A DNA stretch of 64,000 bases, from the NCBI GenBank assembly GCA_030142905.1, contig JASJOG010000193.1, positions 559,010 through 623,009 of the forward strand. Reading direction: 5' to 3'. The notes under the pieces are model-generated. The model was not told the DNA's origin and ran no database searches. It saw nothing but the letters and a program-made list of their open reading frames with translations. Shown here in pieces: positions 30,937-43,420 of the stretch. This DNA is from Heliopora coerulea (lineage: Eukaryota; Cnidaria; Anthozoa; Scleralcyonacea; Helioporidae). Every line of letters begins with the position of its first letter. The stretch's first letter is position 1. The position numbers were made by a program, and so were the translations under genes.

Positions 30937-33900
30937 TTAATTCATATCAGATCTCTCACAATCACCTCCACATTTGCAAAGTGCGGTGCAAGGCATGTTT
31001 GCTTTCACGCATTTACACCGTCCCCTACATCCCTTGTCAACTTGGCATCCACATTTCACTAGCTCTTTGCATACCTCTGAGGCACTGGGAATGCTCATCC
31101 ATAGGGGCTGCCACACATTTGATGATGATTGTGTCCAACCCCAATCCCCAGGAGAAGGTAGCTCTAAAACAGGCACCAGTGACTGGCCCCAGTAGTAACC
31201 AGCCTGAAAGGCCACTCTTTTGATGTGTTGCAAAAGTGCATCAGCTGTAGGTGGAATGTTCTCCAGTGTTCTTCCATTCTGTGCAAATAGGACTTTCCTG
31301 GCTTTGTTTACATCATCAATCTGGCTTGTTCTATCATACATAAGAACCACAAACCTTTTGATCTTTGGCATGGCATCTGAGATATCTTCTAAAGTTGGCT
31401 TATGGCTTAAGGACTTGAAAACATTGGTCATTTCTTCACTGCACATCCAGGTTTTCCATGCTGTAACTTTACCTTTTCCTAAAAATGCGGATGTCTGATC
31501 ACAGCCTGTTAGTGCATGGAAGACGTAAACCACGGGGTACTTTTCAGGACCAAGTTCTTTCACAATATCATGGATTGTGATATATTTATATTGCTTTCTG
31601 ACCCTGAATGCCACCCACAATTCTTTTATGCCAAGAAGATGAAAGTAAGAAACAGCAAGGGCAACAACGTCACTGTCCACAGTTGGTATTATAACTCTCT
31701 GGAAGCCTTTGACAGCACAGTGATATGAATGTAAAATCAACCTTGTATCAGCTTCCTCATGTGTGCAAGGAGAAATCTGCGTCTCAACATCAACCGAGGA
31801 AGACAGCACCAACGTGTCGCATGTGCAAAGAATGCATTTGCCTTCAATCTCTATGGTTCTTGTGACTTCAGCAAGGTATTTGAAGAGCTCCATCTTGTTC
31901 TCATCCAATTTCAAAAAGTTTGACCAATTGGCTGGAAGCTTACCATCTGCTTGGACCCTTCGACAAACTCCTTTTCCACGCCTTTCCCGAATTTGTGTCT
32001 TTAGACTGTTTGGAAGATATCTGTCGAAGATGACATCAATGCGGTCAACATTTTCAAGTTGCTTCATAATATAAGGCTTGTACACTTGGTCAGCATAATC
32101 TGAAAACGATTTCCAGGCTCCAGATGGCTTTAACATGTTAATGAGGGCAGCTGCATCAACAAGCATAGCATCAATAGATGGGGTGGTTGAAGGGCTTGTT
32201 ACCAAACTGTCCAAACACTTCAGCATATCTGACTTAATACCTGGTCGAAGATCACCATATTTTGAGAGAGATGAAGGGTAAGATTGGTTCTCGTGGGAAA
32301 AGAACTCATCGAGGTTTCCTTGACACACCTGGCAAGATATATACAGCTGTGAGAATAGTGCACAGTTTTGTTTCAAAGAGGTGACAACCTGCTTTTCTTT
32401 AGATGGTTGCTTTCTTGGGTTGTCAAGCAATGGAAACTTGTTCAGCTTTAATGGATCGGTCAAATTTGTCTTGCGCTCGAGGAGCCTCTCTTTGACAAAA
32501 TGCTGAAACTGTTCACCGCCACAATTCTCAATGTTTTGGATGCTTGCCACCACTTCTTCACAGGCAATTTCCTTTGTGTCAAGGACGATTAGATCACTAC
32601 TCTCTTCCTTAAACGGATTTCCAAGGGTTTCTATGGCATCAACAAAGCTTTTTACTTGTTTCTGAAACCTCTCTTGTATGCTCTTGGTTACCTCGTGATG
32701 GTGAATGTTTGGGCCTTTCAACTGATGTGTCTTGATGGAATCTTGAGCTATCTCAAACTCAGAAATCACCCGTGAAATTTCTGGGCCTGCAACCATCCAT
32801 CTGAGGAGCTGTGCAGAATTTTCTGTTAGGCCAATGGCACCTCCTTCACCTGAAAAGAGTTGAATCTGTAACAACATTGGATAAATTGCTATCAAATTAA
32901 TTAAATAATTAATTAATTAATTTAATTTTAAAAAAATCAAACAAATGTTTTTTGCTGTACATTACCCTTTACAAGCTTGTTGTTTTGTTCATGAGCGTGA
33001 TCGATGGCGAGAGCTGAAAATTTTCTCTGTGTCTTCCTTACCACGAAGAGACCCTGCTCAAACATTTGGTGTACAGTTGGGCACGTCTTGTCTAGCTGTG
33101 TCATGTTATGTAAGTGTACCGTCAGCCATCGTGAGTAGTTGTACTTATCCAGAGCAAAAAAGAAAGGGAGCAGCTGTCTTATGGATTCATTATACAGAGA
33201 GAAGGACCCTTCACAAAGGGAGCACACAAACATCAGAACAATCAGCTCAACTTTCAGGATCAGAGACCAGTATTTAAACTGGGGGCAATCACGGGCTTTA
33301 GCTTTTTTCCACTTGTCAAAGTCAAGCTTCACATCACTCTCAGCCATCCCATTAATATAATCTGCATATGCAGAGCACATCAAAATGTGAAGACCACAGG
33401 CGGTAACTTGGTGAGCGTGCCGCGTTCTTGAGACGTGAGACGCCTTAAGGAACAAATCTGCCATCCCTGATGATGCTATGTTGGCTTGTGTAATGGCACT
33501 TGTCCAGCCACTTGCTTCTAGAAGGTCTCCCACAGCTCTCCAAGCTGCCATTTCAATGTGAAGTCCTCCAAGGATAACAACATACTTTTGTTCGCCATGC
33601 GTCTGAGTCCAATGCCACTGGATCTGTTTAGCTATTGAATATAGTGGCTGATCACAGGCTAGGACTGGAATTTGACCATGATTTAAAAAGTTCACAGAAC
33701 ACTTGACAGTGTTCATTGCATGCAATATCATAGCTACAGATTTTGCTTCTTCTTGAAACAATGGCAGCAAACATGAGATATCTGGTGGGATTTCTTCAGT
33801 GGATTCCATTTTGCTGGAATGGAATGCTGCCCATGACACGCACTGATCCTTAATTGGCTCATCATCTTCAAGAACACCTTTGACATGATTTAACCACCCA

Positions 33901-35568
33901 TATTCTAATGTGACATCTGCGAGAAGCTTGAAATTCTCTGCCTTTGCACTTGACACCGGAAATGGGGGATCTTCTCTCCACTGTTGCACTGGGGGAACTT
34001 CTGAATGCTGGGTTGGAAGAGGTGCGATATTATTGGTTTTGCCTAAGTTATCAGTACCTACCAACTCTCACTTCTGGCCGTGGTTTTCTTGAGTGGGGTG
34101 CTGGAATAGTGATATTGCTGTACCATGCAGTGATCCTATTGCAGTGATGGAGCTAGGGTTGTGGTCGATGTTATCAACAGCACTGGTAGTGAACAAATTA
34201 AGCTTAAGGTTTGAGGGACATACAGCATTTTCTTCATGGAATTGCGTTGTGACTTTATTCCCCATGACAGTCGAGATTTCAAGGACTCTGTTGTAAGAGA
34301 CTGAGAGGCCAAGATCACAGAATTTATCAATAAGACCCCTCTTCCTTGTTTCAGCATGAAGCATGAGGCCGATGTAGGTTGGTAAAGGTGTCTCACAATC
34401 CTTGGAATGGAAAATGGCCCGGGAATCTTTACGTCGTCTAATAACAGAGTTAAATCTTATAAGCTGGGATATTGTCAGAACAGTTTGAGTTTCAACAACA
34501 TTGCTTGACTGTGTCTTTATACTACCTCCACCAAGAATCATTTCGATTAAACTTCTTAACGATTTAGGAATTGATTGCTCTTGACAGTTTTCTTCGAACG
34601 TGCAGTTAAATTCACAGCTTTTCATTGCCAGAAGATCACGTCAAACAATGTCCGCTGCTTTTGCAAGAAGCATTGCTTCTGTGTCTTCGTTTTCCTGTTG
34701 AGTTTTAACAAAAGCTGCTACATCAGATTTGAAAGCAAAATATATTTCACGACCTTCTTTATGAGATGTTAAATCAGGACATAGTCAAAGCAAACGTTCT
34801 TTTAGACAAGTAGTATGAACTCTGTGCTCTATACTTCCACCCAATTGCTCTAATCTTGACGAGTACAGTTTTGATAGCTCTGACAGTTTAAAAACTTGAT
34901 TTCCACCAGAATCACAATGACATTCTTCAATATATGAAACAAGTTTTGCTAGAGCAGTGCCATCATTTAACGAGTCATTACCAGTTTGTTGCAATGATTC
35001 CTTATTCATCTGTGCTGCTGACTTATAAAGTTTTGACAAGCATTTTGTATGGTACAATGCGTCTAATGCTACCATGTCCCCCCTACATAATTTACCTAAA
35101 AGTGTGGTGTCATTGACTATTGTCGCACAAGCATTAACATTTTGATCAATAGTTAAAGACGATACCTTGTGGAGTTCTCCTGATGATTCATTGCAGAAAA
35201 AGCACTTGGCATAATTTGCTGCTTCACTACTTATTCTTGGTAGCCCTAGATCAACATCTATGCTCACTGCTTTTCTTTTCCATGATTGTTCAACCTTCAT
35301 GACACTAAACTTATTATGGCATATTTTATGCCATTTTATGCTGTGTTCTTTGAATAAGCGTGACATCTCAACTGAGCTTAAACCACTATTGAGCAGTTTA
35401 TTTGTCTCAAACGGTATAAGACCATCTTCATGGCACTTTTGAACACTGTCACAAAGACGATCATACCAGTTACTTGCATCGCAATTTCTGGCAAAGGGCA
35501 CACTTTGTCCAGTCGAATTCAGCTAATATTTCTGACATTTCCAACTCTTCTTCACTACTACTAGCCAT
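30937..35568 (-). pseudogene. Long transposase-like protein with C-terminal CXC domain, broken
   Basis: The start at ATG 35568 (MASSSEEELEMSEI) is followed by a Cys pair. Four big frames follow in order: 35501-34785 (with AKCFFCNESSGELHK), 34625-34068, 34064-32937 and 32895-30937 (652 residues). The last contains CTHEEADTRLILHSYH, a segment TVDSDVVALAVSYFHLLGI, ALTGCDQTS, and a Cys-rich end (CGCQVDKGCRGRCKC then CTALCKCGG) matching a tesmin/TSO1-like CXC DNA-binding domain. The Asp-rich core could be a PIN- or RNaseH-like nuclease. I know this family as abundant unannotated ORFs in cnidarian and sponge genomes but cannot place it in a named superfamily. About 1,500 residues when whole; only a few breaks (near 35495, 34700, 34065, 32916). 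Confidence 0.75.
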
Positions 35569-36053
35569 GCTCTTGTCAAACAGACAAAAATTTACCAAAT
35601 AATGTAGAAATTGTAAACATATAACATTTTGACTATATTTAATAGGTTTTTGTAACTTAATGGAGTGTCACTGAGTTCTATGTAAGTATCGAGTGAAATT
35701 TCTCTTTGTTTTGACAAGGGTTTTGTAATGAGAGACTTTTGTGGATATCACCTATTTGGCATGTTTTAATTATTCACTAATGCTTACCTTTAAAGGTTGA
35801 ATTCAGCTCAAATATTTCTGATACTCTTGTCAAACAGACTAAAATTTACCAAACAATGTAGAAATTGTGAACTTATATAATTTAAATTGACTATATTCAA
35901 TTGAATATATGGAGGGTCACTGAGTTCTCTGTAAGTATCGAGTGAAGTTTTTCTTTGTTTTGACAAGGGTTTTGTTATGAGAGACTATCGTGGATATTTA
36001 CCTATTTGTCATGTTTTAGATATTTATTAATGCTTACCTTTAAAGAGGTTTTT
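35512..36053. repeat. Tandem duplication around the CXC transposase start
   Basis: Two units of about 260-280 bp (about 35512-35795 and 35797-36053) share GAATTCAGCT, CTTGTCAAACAGAC, AATGTAGAAATTGT, GTAAGTATCGAGTGAA and TTTTGACAAGGGTTTTGT. The first unit includes the transposase start codon. The second carries promoter-side sequence but lacks the ATG region. The duplication may have copied the promoter. Confidence 0.7.
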
Positions 36054-36901
36054 ACCACATGAAAACGACTTTTGTGCTATCTCAATTGTCACCATCTTGA
36101 AAATGACCAGGTAACCTGGCCTGTGTTGCCCAGACTCCCTTAATTCATAAGAATTAATTTTCCACAAACTTTATTTTACAAATTACTAAGTCATGCAAAG
36201 CAATCATATATTTGAACTTCGAATTTGTCCGAACTCTCCATAACGCGCTTCCCTTCCCTCTTCCCCTGGACGATTCCTGGGTGGTGACGAGACCTTAAAT
36301 TTATCAGCACATAAAACACTACTATTGTGGAAGATTTCATGCCTTTAACACATCATTTTTATGGAGTTTAGAATGTTTTTAATTTTTTGCACATACCCAA
36401 CACCCCCTGAGTGGATTTTTGACCCCCCCTGGATGATTCTCAGTGAGGTCCATAGCTTAAATTGATCAGGACTACCATTGTGCCAAGTTTCATGCCTTCA
36501 GCATTCATGCTAACAGTTTTGATATTTTTCATTTTATTTGGGACCCACCCTACCCTACAAAGGCGGTTTTTGACCCCCCTGAACAATTTTATGTAAATCT
36601 AAAACCTAAAATTGGTCAGCAAATTAAGCACTACCATTGCACCAAATTTCATGCTTTCAGCATTCATACTAACAGAGTTTTGAATGTTTTCAATTTTTGG
36701 TAGCCACCCAACCCCCCTTAGGTGGATTTTTTACCCCCTGGACGATTTTGGGCGGGGTCCATAGCATAAATTGATCAGCACATAAAATACTACCATTGTG
36801 TCAAGTTTCATGATTTTACCTCAAAGTGCACAATTTGACCCATTTTTTGCACCATATTGCTGGACTAATACCATTTCAACAGCGCTATCAACAACATTCA
36901 T

Positions 36902-37435
36902 CTATGTTCTAACCCTACCATCATCTATTTTATTGCAATTGATGAACATGAAATTCGGACCAGCACTTTTATCCACAATGTACTGACCATTTATCACGCT
37001 GTATTTGATGGTTTTCATCATCGTAGACATTTGTTTCATCACAACTTCTTTATCAAAACCAAGCACAAAAGCAAGACCTGCACTCAAATGCAGCTTTATT
37101 TCGATGTCCCAAAGGGGATAGTCAGCATAAATGCTCTGACCGGATTTTCTAAATTCGTTAATCACACCACCATCCATGACCAGAATCTTGGTCAGTAGAA
37201 ACCAATATTCAAAAAACATGTAAGTCAGCAACACCATTTTGCTTTTTTCCAGCAAAAACTGCATGCTGAACTGTCTGACCTGCTTGTTCAAAACATTGCA
37301 TAACATCTCAGCGTCGTAAAATCCACGAGGTATCTGAACTGTTTTAACTTTGAAATGCACTCCATTGCTAACCAATATTGCACATTGGTCTTTTATAAAA
37401 CTCTCTTCCGTAACTTTACTCATGTTGGATAACAT
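36902..37435 (-). pseudogene. Element B penton-like protein, N-terminal piece
   Basis: A 177-residue open frame from ATG 37435. It resembles the element C protein 61095-61829 over its length. Matched blocks are VQIPRGFYDAEMLCNVLNKQ with VPDGNYSKSELLDYLNRK, AGLAFVLGFDKEVV with GLGHVLEFEKNVV, and GPNFMFINCNKIDD with GLNFIFVDCDKVE. It is followed by the transposon end at 36869. Proteins of this type in Polintons and adintoviruses are single jelly-roll minor capsid (penton) proteins placed at vertices. The assignment is by position and beta-rich pattern. Confidence 0.6.
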
Positions 37436-37861
37436 GTTAGGGTAAAATATTTAATTAACTGAAATGCAGGTATTGCCATGTCTCATGTCAGTAGCAACTT
37501 TCTGGAGGGAAATATTCATTTTACTTGCCAATCATATTAGCAAATTTAGGACGTGATTGACGTGAGCCAATTGAAGTGACGGATTTGGGTTTTGGTGGAG
37601 GGGGAGTGATTCAACTTTTTTTTTGACAGTTGGAGGCATGGAAAACATGTAGGGAGAGAGGGTGGGTTGGCAGTGTGTGAGAGAAGTTCACGGTCAGTCT
37701 GTTGGTCAGTTGGACAGACTGATTCATTTTGCACAATTTATAGTTGTTTGTTTTATTTTCTTTTGGATTTTGAAGTTGGTGGAATCTTGATTCGTGTCGT
37801 GGGCTGGCAGTCGTCGTCATTAGGGTCACATGTGCATCTGTGGGAAAGAGAAGAACCTTGT

Positions 37862-38400
37862 CAAGATGGTGAGTCGAGCACTGTTGAGGGATTACGACAA
37901 TATGAATCTTACACAGAAAGTTTGTTGAAAAAATATACACACTTTGATCCTCAAAGAGTTGCAAGATTTGTTATAATGAATCATTTTGAAAAAAATTACA
38001 TTCGAAATGCATTGATGGAGTTGAATGCTGCAGGAATCCAGTATTTGTATGCTGTTTAGGAACACGATAAAAATTTGGTACGTGAAAGACACAAGAACTG
38101 TCTCGAGAAATTATAAAAGTTTGAATCTCCAAGTGGTTAAACCACATAAACATTAGCTTTTCTGGTATAAGAACTTATGGAATTCGGCAAACGTTAACAT
38201 GTCAGAATCTAATTTCTACAAGCAAGTGAACCACTTTCAATAAATCTGGGTAGATAGGTTATTTGAATGTGAAGAATGTGCTCCGCAAATTGGTTTGTTA
38301 TTTGATTTTGAAAAACAAAAAGAGAAGAGGTCTAGCTGGATGACATATTGAAGAGAGACAACGAATGCATTGGATTGGGTTCAGCAGTTTGATTAAAATG
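37862..38400 (+). pseudogene. Element B accessory protein, tandem copy 1, broken
   Basis: Plus-strand frames with FDPQRVARFVIMNHFEKNYI and IQYLYAV (about 37940-38059). Then, after stops, comes a piece with IWVDRLFECEECAP and ending TTNALDWVQQFD (about 38190-38390). The same two blocks in the same order form copy 2 at 38433-38846. Coding order and spacing show a duplicated gene of roughly 135-140 codons. No known family. It occupies the right side of element B, where element C has its integrase. Confidence 0.5.
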
Positions 38401-38432
38401 GTTTATAATAAGAAACAGAAACAATCGATTTA

Positions 38433-38846
38433 ATGCAGAACAAACACTTACTGCACAAGTATGAGGGATTCAAGCCAGACAGGGTCGCAAGATTTGCCGT
38501 TGTGACCAATCACTTCGAGGAAGATTGCCTCCACCATGTGCTGGTGTTTAAAAACAGCCAGAGAATGGTGTACCTCTATGCCGTCTACCAACACAAAGAA
38601 TCGAACCCATGTAAACATTATCTCATCTGATACAAGGAGGATTTGAGCGAAGGTAAAACATGGATAGATAGATTGTTCGGAGGCAGAAATGCTGAAGATT
38701 TTGGATTAGTGTTAAGCACGAACAAACCAATAGATTGGTTGTTTGAATCGACAAACTACAATGAGGATATGAAATTATTTTCAAGCTTGATGGATTGGAT
38801 GGCATTCAAAAGGTTGAACACAAACACGTTAGATTGGGTTGATTGA
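38433..38846 (+). pseudogene. Element B accessory protein, tandem copy 2
   Basis: A first frame (38433-38630) reads FKPDRVARFAVVTNHFEED and MVYLYAV. A second frame (38643-38846) reads TWIDRLFGGRNAEDFG and ends NTNTLDWVD. Only one stop/frame change (38630) separates them, so this copy is better preserved than copy 1. Between copies the blocks are about half identical by eye, so the duplication is old. Function unknown. Confidence 0.5.
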
Positions 38847-39194
38847 TTTCAATGTTGCTGTCTGTTGTAGTTGTTGTAAACAGTGAATTTACATGTACAA
38901 TAAAGCCTCATTCTATTAAAAGTAATTTATTAATTACTTACCTTGTACGTCTGGGAAGTAAAACGAAAGTGTTCCTTTCTTCGCTTTTTTAAAAATGAGC
39001 AGTTGTTAATGAGCTAAGCGACAAACCACTTGATTTAATGATATTCTGATCATGAATTAATGAGTTTTGTTGCGATGGTGATTAATCCGCATTTTGATGC
39101 GTCAGACAAGAGGGATTAAGTGCTATTAACTGTTTTAATTAGCGTTACCTGTCTAGCTGAAATTCACAAGGGGATTAAGGAAAAAATTCAACCT

Positions 39195-39245
39195 CAGTAA
39201 GGGACTCAAACCCAGACACTCTACAGACTGAGCTAACCAGGGTAA
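39195..39245 (-). repeat. tRNA-like fragment (SINE-like)
   Basis: Read on the minus strand it has box A-like GGTTAGCTCAGTCTGTAGAG and box B-like GGGTTTGAGTCCC. A related degraded fragment with GTTAGCATCTGGCTTTTAACC and GGGTTC lies at about 39749-39800, and both are followed by the shared AACTTCCCAAACAAT/AACTCCCAAACAAT. A tRNA-derived repeat is likely. Confidence 0.5.
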
Positions 39246-39868
39246 ACTCCCAAACAATAGTAAAAAAAAAAACTCTTTTTTTTCAAGCAAAATTAATTGA
39301 TTAATTGAAAAGTCGAAGAGCTATAGGTAAAAGTTTAGTAGCAATAGCTCCAAAACCCCTTCCTTTTTGATTTCACCTGTTTTTAATTGTTTTGACAGGG
39401 ACAAACATTCTTCTTCTTCGTCTTCTCTGCATTTTGTTTACAATAAACTACACCAAGAAAAAAAAAATAGCACGTTGAGTTTTTTCTTTTTTTCTTTTAT
39501 CAATTTAATGACAAATTTAATCATTCTATTTCGACACATTAAAATGTTATCAAAAAAGTCTCCAATTTTACTAAATATCCCTCGCCCTTCCGATTTTTCT
39601 TGAAGGAATTACAACCATTCTTCTTTTTCTTGTCTTTCTCATATAACGTCTTGTGAAAACCATTTGTTTTATTTTTATTTTTTAAAAAAAAAAAACAGCT
39701 AAAAAAGAAAAAAAAGAAAAATAATAAGATACTTGGGTATTCTGATTATGAACCCTTGACTGTTAGGTTAAAAGCCAGATGCTAACCTGGGGTCAACTTC
39801 CCAAACAATCATAAAAAAGAAACAAATGACATTTGATATTTCAAATGTTTATTTGCATAATTTATTAT

Positions 39869-39871
<3 letters not shown>

Positions 39872-39901
<30 letters not shown>
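39872..39901. repeat. (AT)15 microsatellite
   Basis: Fifteen uninterrupted AT dinucleotides between elements B and C. Confidence 0.9.
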
Positions 39902-39907
<6 letters not shown>

Positions 39908-40499
39908 AATTTGTGAATGAAAAAAGCTGTTTGAATTAAGTACAGATTATTGATACAAACACAAAGGTTTATCACAATTCAACAACAAGTGAATCTACCC
40001 TTTGACATAGTGCTAATCCTAATGAAACAATTATTACTACATTTCTGACAAAAAAGTTGCAAGAGTTAACAATCAGACCTCGTTGAAAGATGATGCTCTC
40101 AGTCAAATAGTGAATACGCTTCAGTGTGAATTTAACTATGTTAAGTAATTCATTAAAATCATTATGATACTATCACTAAGACTTGATGAATACAGTTCTA
40201 AAGTATAACAAGCTAATTATTTTAATAAATAGCTTGTCTTGAAGGTGTAAAGATAATTGTGAGAAGTATGGACATGGATTGCGATTACCAAATTGCTAGG
40301 GCAAGAAACTGAAAAAAGTTCATGAAAAAAACATGTATTGACATACAAATCCCCAAGTACAGTAGAAAGCAAAACATCGACTCACGCACAGTGATATGCT
40401 AATAAGCTGAACACGTCAGAACATGATCTTAAAAAAAAAAAAGAAAAAACCTTCCAAAAAAACAGAACGATGTCTTTCAATGATTCAGCCTCACAAAAA

Positions 40500-42700
40500 T
40501 AATGCAAAACATTCCCCACAAATGGAAAGAATCACTTGACAAAAAGTTGCAAAAGTTAATTGTCGAACAGAAAATATCAAAAGGTCCAGATTGTAAGTAC
40601 ATCACTGAGTGCTCGTTGCAAATGAGACACAATATAACTGTGACAAGTGCAAACCACTCCAGGAAAAAGAACCGGATGAGCAATTTTTTATTTTTTTTTT
40701 TCGAAAGAAGCAAAAGAAAATGATACAGAAAAATTAACCTTACCAGAAACAAAAACTATCAAGAATGAAACAGAAGACCTCACAAAGCATCCGAAGTTTG
40801 CAAGGACAAACAAACATGCAAAAACACGTCTCATTAATCAAGAATCGAGTGTTGGTAGAGTAATAAATGCAATAACACACATCGGCAGATGAAAATGCTG
40901 TTACAGATAGTGAAGATATCAAATAACTGTCCACTCCTCCAGTCAAGACATAGCAAAAGTTAAACCAACTTACTGGGAAAAATAGCCTCGAATGACAATC
41001 AAACAAGAGTCAACCTTTTCAATTTGTTACAACAACAACAAAAAGTTTCAATGGAATAACATTTCACAGGTGCTCGAGAATGCATCCAGTGGTTGAATAC
41101 GTTAGCAATAACGAATCAGAATAAACAGAACCTTTTCACGTCAAAATGAAAGACATCACTGGTATAATTCGATTTTGTTGTGAAAAAGCATCAACCTTCA
41201 ACTTCAAATTTTGACTTCAAACAAACACATCAACTTTGGAATAGATAAAGAAGAAGAAATGGGAAAAGGCAGATAAAAGCATGGCAGAAAATATTAACGA
41301 TTCAGGATTCAAATCAAACAATTCATAAATTTCTCGAGCAAAAATAATTGAATGTAATGGATCTTCCCCCCAAAGGCAAAATCAAAGAGAAGGATAATCA
41401 ATGAATGGGAAAGCATTTAAAAATAAACAAATCATGCTAAAGATTCTAACACAAACCAGTAAAGAAAACGACTGAAGAAGAAAATCATTTCCTCATTTGA
41501 TAGTGATGGACAATCAACTGATGTCGAAACAAGTACCCAAATTGATCAACAACAGAATGAAAAGTTAACAAGTTTTAAAGAAAAGGGACAACAACAAATC
41601 AGGAACAAAAATTATGCAGTTTATGATAAAACAAAACCACTCAATTTCAAAACGAAGAAGTTAAAGAAAGAAAATGGTGAAGAGTTCAACGAGAAAACGT
41701 TGGAAAACAACTTGAAACCAAGAAAAGCAACGAAGCAGTTAAAGATAAAATGAAAAAAGGAAACCACAGAGAAAACAATTAATGAACTTGAAAACAGATC
41801 CAGAAAACAGATCCAGAAAACAAATGGTAATGTCCAACCAAAAGCAAAACAATTTCTACACAGAAAATAAAGGATTTCGGTGTAAAGATGTTTTTCCTCT
41901 GAAATATTAGGAAAAACATCTAGACGAAAACTGCACAAACCTTGAAGAATGCTTTGCTAAGTACCTTGAATAAAGAGGGAGTTGAAGAACCATTAAGATA
42001 AGGATTCACGAAAAAAGATCAGAAGAAATGCCTAAAATCAACTAAGAAAACTTTCACCATAATTTCACAGTAAATAAATACAAAAAAGGAAGTTTAAAAG
42101 GACATTTCACTAAAACAAACAAACACCCCATGACTCAATACAACGATGACATAAAAGATGAATCACTTATGTGGCAAGCGATCACAACGGAGATGCAAAA
42201 ATGATGAGCACCACCGGAAGATATATCGAACCCAGACGTAAAAAGACGAAAATCAACAGATTTCACAGCAAATCACATGAAAAACCTGAAAAAAAAAACA
42301 AAAACAAATTAATCAGATGAAAGGGAAAGAGACTTGCATTTCCTGATTTTTGTTTTTTTTTTTATTGTCTCAGAAAGATTAAAAAAAAAGAAAGACCGTG
42401 CAAGATCTGAAATTAAATGATCATGCCACCAAAACAATTCCCAAACAATCACCATATCCAAGATATGATGACATCACACGTCAAAATTCCAACACCTTAC
42501 AAAACTGAAAGATCATATCGAAAACAATCAATTAAAAAAGACAAGAGAAACGCAGTTGTTCAGAAGCAGAAGCCAAAAGATATGCACAATCTAGCTCAGT
42601 ACAAACTCCAAAATTGTCCCAAAAAGTCAATTGAAATCCATGGAACACGAAAACAATTGTCAGTAATTTCAAAGCAGCAGTAAAGAAAACCAGATATCCA
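40500..42700 (+). other. A/C-rich, possibly decayed coding region at the left of element C
   Basis: The plus strand is very rich in AAA, AAC and GAA codons. It has stretches free of stops, for example a Lys/Glu/Asn-rich run at about 41480-41760 (FDSDGQSTDVETSTQIDQQQ) and the frame 42417-42683. Minus-strand frames (40477-40752, 41621-41938) encode implausibly Phe-rich proteins and are shadows. It may be a decayed low-complexity gene or simply skewed non-coding DNA. I cannot decide. Confidence 0.3.
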
Positions 42701-42871
42701 AGTGGCAGGCATAACAAAAAAATTACAAAAGCAACACACTAATTTTAACTACTTACACAAGCAAAATGTGTCAGCTGTCAGTTCAGAAATAATGCCAAAC
42801 GATAGTAGCATTACAACATCTGGCTGAAAACAAGTTTCTATTCGAATATGTAAATGAATCTGAAAAAAACG

Positions 42872-43420
42872 TTAAAATTCAACAAAATCCACTTCGAAAG
42901 TCATTGTGTAATAAGAAAAAGCAACCAATACATAAGGTCTTCCATTGTCGTCAATCCCATCAGCATTACCACAATGAACAAAGTCAATTTTAGTATCGAT
43001 GGAAACATTGTCATTTTTCAAGACTTTGAAATTCACATTATGAACAGCAGATTCTGCAATAGAATGATAAACATGCATTTTTTAAGAAGTAACGTTTCTC
43101 CTTTTTCTCACATAATCCAATGTCATGCCATCAGGTCTAGTTTTAGTAGAAGTGTACAGCTGATGAGAATTAGCCACTTTTGCTTCAACATTGTACAAAC
43201 CATAAAATATAAAATGAGAACCGAGTTTGGATTGATCTTCCTATTGGTGATTTTCATATTTCTTTGCAAGATTAGCATCAGCAGTAATTTTGATTCTGGT
43301 GATGATTTTAGTCAATGAATAATCCCAAAAATATTGGCCAAGCATATGATCTTCATGCAAATTGGCAGTTGTCCCACCGACCTTTACATTTTCAACAGAA
43401 CTTAATCAAGAACTACCTGA
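42872..43420 (-). pseudogene. Element C unknown protein, degenerate
   Basis: The minus-strand frame 43078-42872 (HNVNFKVLKNDNVSIDTKID, then CGNADGIDDNGRPYVLV) continues upstream in the same and a neighbouring frame with natural-looking sequence (GLYNVEAKVANSHQLYTSTK; YFWDYSLTKIITRIKI), interrupted by stops near 43082 and 43245. The plus-strand frame 42854-43318 overlaps it. The minus-strand reading looks more protein-like and matches the strand of the next gene. No family recognised. Confidence 0.35.

Larger units (their letters stand above)
30109..36869 (-). mobile_element. CXC-type DNA transposon inserted in the element B penton-like gene
   Basis: Ends are inverted: the left begins AGTCCAGCAATGTGGTGCAA (30109) and the right ends in a matching inverse (GCACCATATTGCTGGACT, 36852-36869). 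Each end continues as a long inverted repeat built of about 160-bp subunits. Each subunit contains GGCAT-AATGGTAGT-type sequence (near 30150, 30310, 30475 on the left; near 36340, 36480, 36640, 36800 on the right). Target duplication is unclear (ATA on both sides is possible). Composition is balanced, in contrast to element B. Inside is one long transposase gene. Confidence 0.8.
38850..40480. other. Boundary region between elements B and C, no gene
   Basis: Non-coding by eye. It contains tRNA-like fragments (see separate entries), several homopolymer runs and an AT dinucleotide run. The T/G-rich composition of B ends near 38.9 kb and the A/C-rich composition of C is established by about 40.3 kb. 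Confidence 0.5.

Noticed and set aside
12730..39100. Possible terminal inverted repeat of element B (ATTAATTCATG and AGTGGT at about 12.8 kb and, inverted, about 39.05 kb)
   Set aside because: Only about 17 bases match, with different spacing between the two blocks; chance is likely in A/T-rich DNA.
41621..41938. Phe-rich 105-codon minus-strand ORF
   Set aside because: More than a quarter Phe with no motif; antisense of a Lys/Glu-rich plus-strand stretch.
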